Source: Ignavibacteria bacterium UBA4661 (GTDB lineage Bacteria; Bacteroidota; Ignavibacteria; Kapaibacteriales; UBA4661). Taken from it: 8,514 bases of DNA. Each line of letters opens with the position of its first letter. Within the stretch, counting starts at the first letter, position 1. The position numbers and the translations under genes were made by a program. The DNA lies in contig DHLT01000108.1 in the NCBI GenBank assembly GCA_002405405.1, forward strand, positions 13,142 through 21,655, written 5' to 3'. This document shows, piece by piece, positions 6,898-8,514 of the stretch. Under the pieces are notes generated by a model. That model was not told the origin of the DNA and ran no database searches. It saw nothing but the letters and a program-made list of their open reading frames with translations.

Positions 6898-8514
6898 TTA
6901 CAAGGAATCAATCGGCTCGGCAAGTTCAAGACCGCGCTGTGCTTCAATCCTCCTTTTTGCCTCAAGAATTTGCATATATCTCTCAAAACCACTGAATTCC
7001 TCAGGGTTTTTCTTTTGGGCAATTTGCAATGCAACAAGCTCTTGTTCTAGAAGTCGAAGTATTAATCCGCGTGCACAATCATCAACCATTTGGCGCGTTT
7101 CATCCGGTACAACTACTGACAACTGTTCTTTCCAGTATGTACTTGGTGCTTCACTTTCAATCGCAAACCCCGTAATCATTTCTTCTTCTTCTTGTGAAAG
7201 CGATTCATCAGCAATAAGTGTATGCAGAATATCGTTTGCTTGTGTAGAGGCAACCTCAACGATACGCATATAGAGTTTTTGGGCACTCGGTGTTATAAAA
7301 TGCTTTGCCTGTACCTGCAATACCTCTGTAATATGTGGGATTGCCTCTTGCAAGGTTAGCATAACACGTAATAATTTTTCTTCTTCTGGATAGAGTTCAA
7401 TACTTGTTTCTGTTGTCGGTACTTCCTGCTCTTCTACAGTCTGCATCTCCTCACGTATGATACTCTGTCTGCCTTGAGTAATTTCTGAGCGTGTATGAGT
7501 TTGTCTATCTGTGGATCCCCCTTTGCGAGTTCGCATTTGCGAGCGTAAAGCTTCAGCCAATTCTTTATGGACATCTGTTTCACGCAAACCAAATCTTTGC
7601 GCCAAACTCTGCACCATAAAATCACGTTTGATTCGATCCGATACTTTTGCAATAGTTTCTACCAATCCTCGTACTGCTTGTGTTTGTCCGCGTGGTGTTG
7701 CGAGTAATCCTTGCTGCTTGGCAATATCTGCCTTAAAATCGATGAAGGATACTGCTTGTTCCAATGCTCGTGCGAATGCTTCTGCTCCCTTTGTACGAAT
7801 AATACTATCGGGGTCATCACCCTGCGGTAAGCGTACAATATCAACATCAAACCCCTCTTCGAGAGCCAGTTCTGTACCACGCAGTGCTGCATTGATACCC
7901 GCATTGTCGGCATCATACACACATTTCAAGTGTGTCGTGTAGCGCGCAAGCAAGCGCAATTGTTCTCTTGTCAATGCAGTACCACTTGAAGCAACTACAT
8001 TCTTAAATCCCGCTTGCCACACAGTTATTACATCAGCATATCCTTCCGTCAAAATGACATATCCCTTCCGACGAATTTCTTCTTTTGCTTGCGCTATACC
8101 ATACAGTACTTTGCTTTTGTCATAGACCAACCCTTGTGGCGAATTGATATATTTTCCCATACCATCATCAGCAAGCTGACGCGCACCGAATCCGATAACA
8201 CGACCTACTTCATTATGAATGGGAAACATCAAGCGACCACGAAAACGATCATAAATACGACCTGTTTCTTCTTTGCGCACGACTAATCCGGTATCGGTCA
8301 GTGTTTCCTCTGTAAAGCCTTGTATGCGTAGTTCTTTCGTGAGAAAATCCCATGTATCAGGCGCATAACCCAACATAAATTTTTCGATAGTATCAGCAGT
8401 AAAACCACGCCCGCGAACATATTCCAATGCAGAATATCCTTCATGTTTCATCAACAGACATTGATAAAAATTCGCCGCTTGATAGAGTGCAGAATATGCA
8501 ATATCAAAGTTGCT
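6898..8514 (-). CDS. dnaG: DNA primase DnaG, lacking the N-terminal zinc-binding part (runs off window)
   Basis: DnaG makes RNA primers for replication at the fork with the DnaB helicase. The 538 visible residues start at SNFDIAYSALYQAANFYQCL, in frame from base 8514, so the CHC2 zinc domain and roughly the first 100 residues are outside. The RNA-polymerase domain shows RFRGRLMFPIHNEVGRVIGF (90-109) and KYINSPQ. The Toprim fold has Glu157 in TEGYADV, Asp201 and Asp203 in VYDADNAG, and GDDPDSII (232-239), the acidic metal-binding set of primases. A charged, Gln/Thr-rich linker (about 325-375) leads to an alpha-helical C-terminal domain (about 375-530) in the place of the helicase-binding domain, less conserved as usual. 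No frameshift or missing key residue is seen. A TTG at 8454 lies inside the conserved domain and is not the start. It ends 49 bases from the convergent regulator. Confidence 0.95.
   Translation of the reverse strand, partial: SNFDIAYSALYQAANFYQCLLMKHEGYSALEYVRGRGFTADTIEKFMLGYAPDTWDFLTKELRIQGFTEETLTDTGLVVRKEETGRIYDRFRGRLMFPIHNEVGRVIGFGARQLADDGMGKYINSPQGLVYDKSKVLYGIAQAKEEIRRKGYVILTEGYADVITVWQAGFKNVVASSGTALTREQLRLLARYTTHLKCVYDADNAGINAALRGTELALEEGFDVDIVRLPQGDDPDSIIRTKGAEAFARALEQAVSFIDFKADIAKQQGLLATPRGQTQAVRGLVETIAKVSDRIKRDFMVQSLAQRFGLRETDVHKELAEALRSQMRTRKGGSTDRQTHTRSEITQGRQSIIREEMQTVEEQEVPTTETSIELYPEEEKLLRVMLTLQEAIPHITEVLQVQAKHFITPSAQKLYMRIVEVASTQANDILHTLIADESLSQEEEEMITGFAIESEAPSTYWKEQLSVVVPDETRQMVDDCARGLILRLLEQELVALQIAQKKNPEEFSGFERYMQILEAKRRIEAQRGLELAEPIDSL

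Noticed and set aside
7511..7942. 143-codon plus-strand ORF within dnaG
   Set aside because: It is antisense to the conserved primase Toprim and linker region and resembles no known protein.
1..8514. CRISPR array, insertion sequence, tRNA or phage genes
   Set aside because: No regularly spaced repeats, transposase motifs, terminal inverted repeats or tRNA-like folds were seen.

Overview
The window is a compact, mostly coding stretch of bacterial chromosome with moderate to low GC content. It holds six loci on both strands. The standard bacterial code fits: the intact genes end in TGA or TAA. The mix of an M28 peptidase with a C-terminal PDZ domain, a lipid-linked sugar flippase, a REC/CheX-like regulator and generally weak Shine-Dalgarno sequences would suit a member of the Bacteroidota/Chlorobi-type (FCB) lineages. 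No marker gene fixes this, so the taxonomic guess is weak.

Left part (1-3267, minus strand): three genes are read right to left and are tightly coupled. They are a Wzx/MATE-like polysaccharide flippase, a C4-dicarboxylate transporter (dctA) and the N-terminal third or so of a GT4-type glycosyltransferase that leaves the window. dctA and the glycosyltransferase overlap by ATGA. An 18-codon hydrophobic ORF fits exactly between the flippase stop and the dctA start, with an ATGA overlap at each end. The flippase and glycosyltransferase point to cell-surface glycan synthesis; dctA is an unexpected member of this unit.

Centre (3268-5480): a 126-bp divergent control region with a 15-nt palindrome at its middle separates the minus-strand operon from a plus-strand gene for a secreted zinc aminopeptidase (M28 with PA insert and PDZ domain). 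A 173-bp AT-rich spacer follows.

Right-centre (5481-6848, plus strand): two adjacent reading frames are in the same frame, separated only by one TAG codon and 19 sense codons. Together they make one coherent protein: a canonical receiver domain, a second receiver-like domain without phosphoacceptor Asp or conserved Lys, and a CheX-like domain without the phosphatase Glu/Asn pair. The TAG falls inside the second receiver domain, so this is an interrupted response regulator (nonsense mutation, recoding, or sequence error) and is the most interesting item here.

Right end (6898-8514, minus strand): most of DNA primase dnaG, lacking only the N-terminal zinc-binding part beyond the window edge, convergent with the regulator across a 49-bp gap. 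I saw no tRNA, rRNA, CRISPR array, insertion sequence or phage gene.
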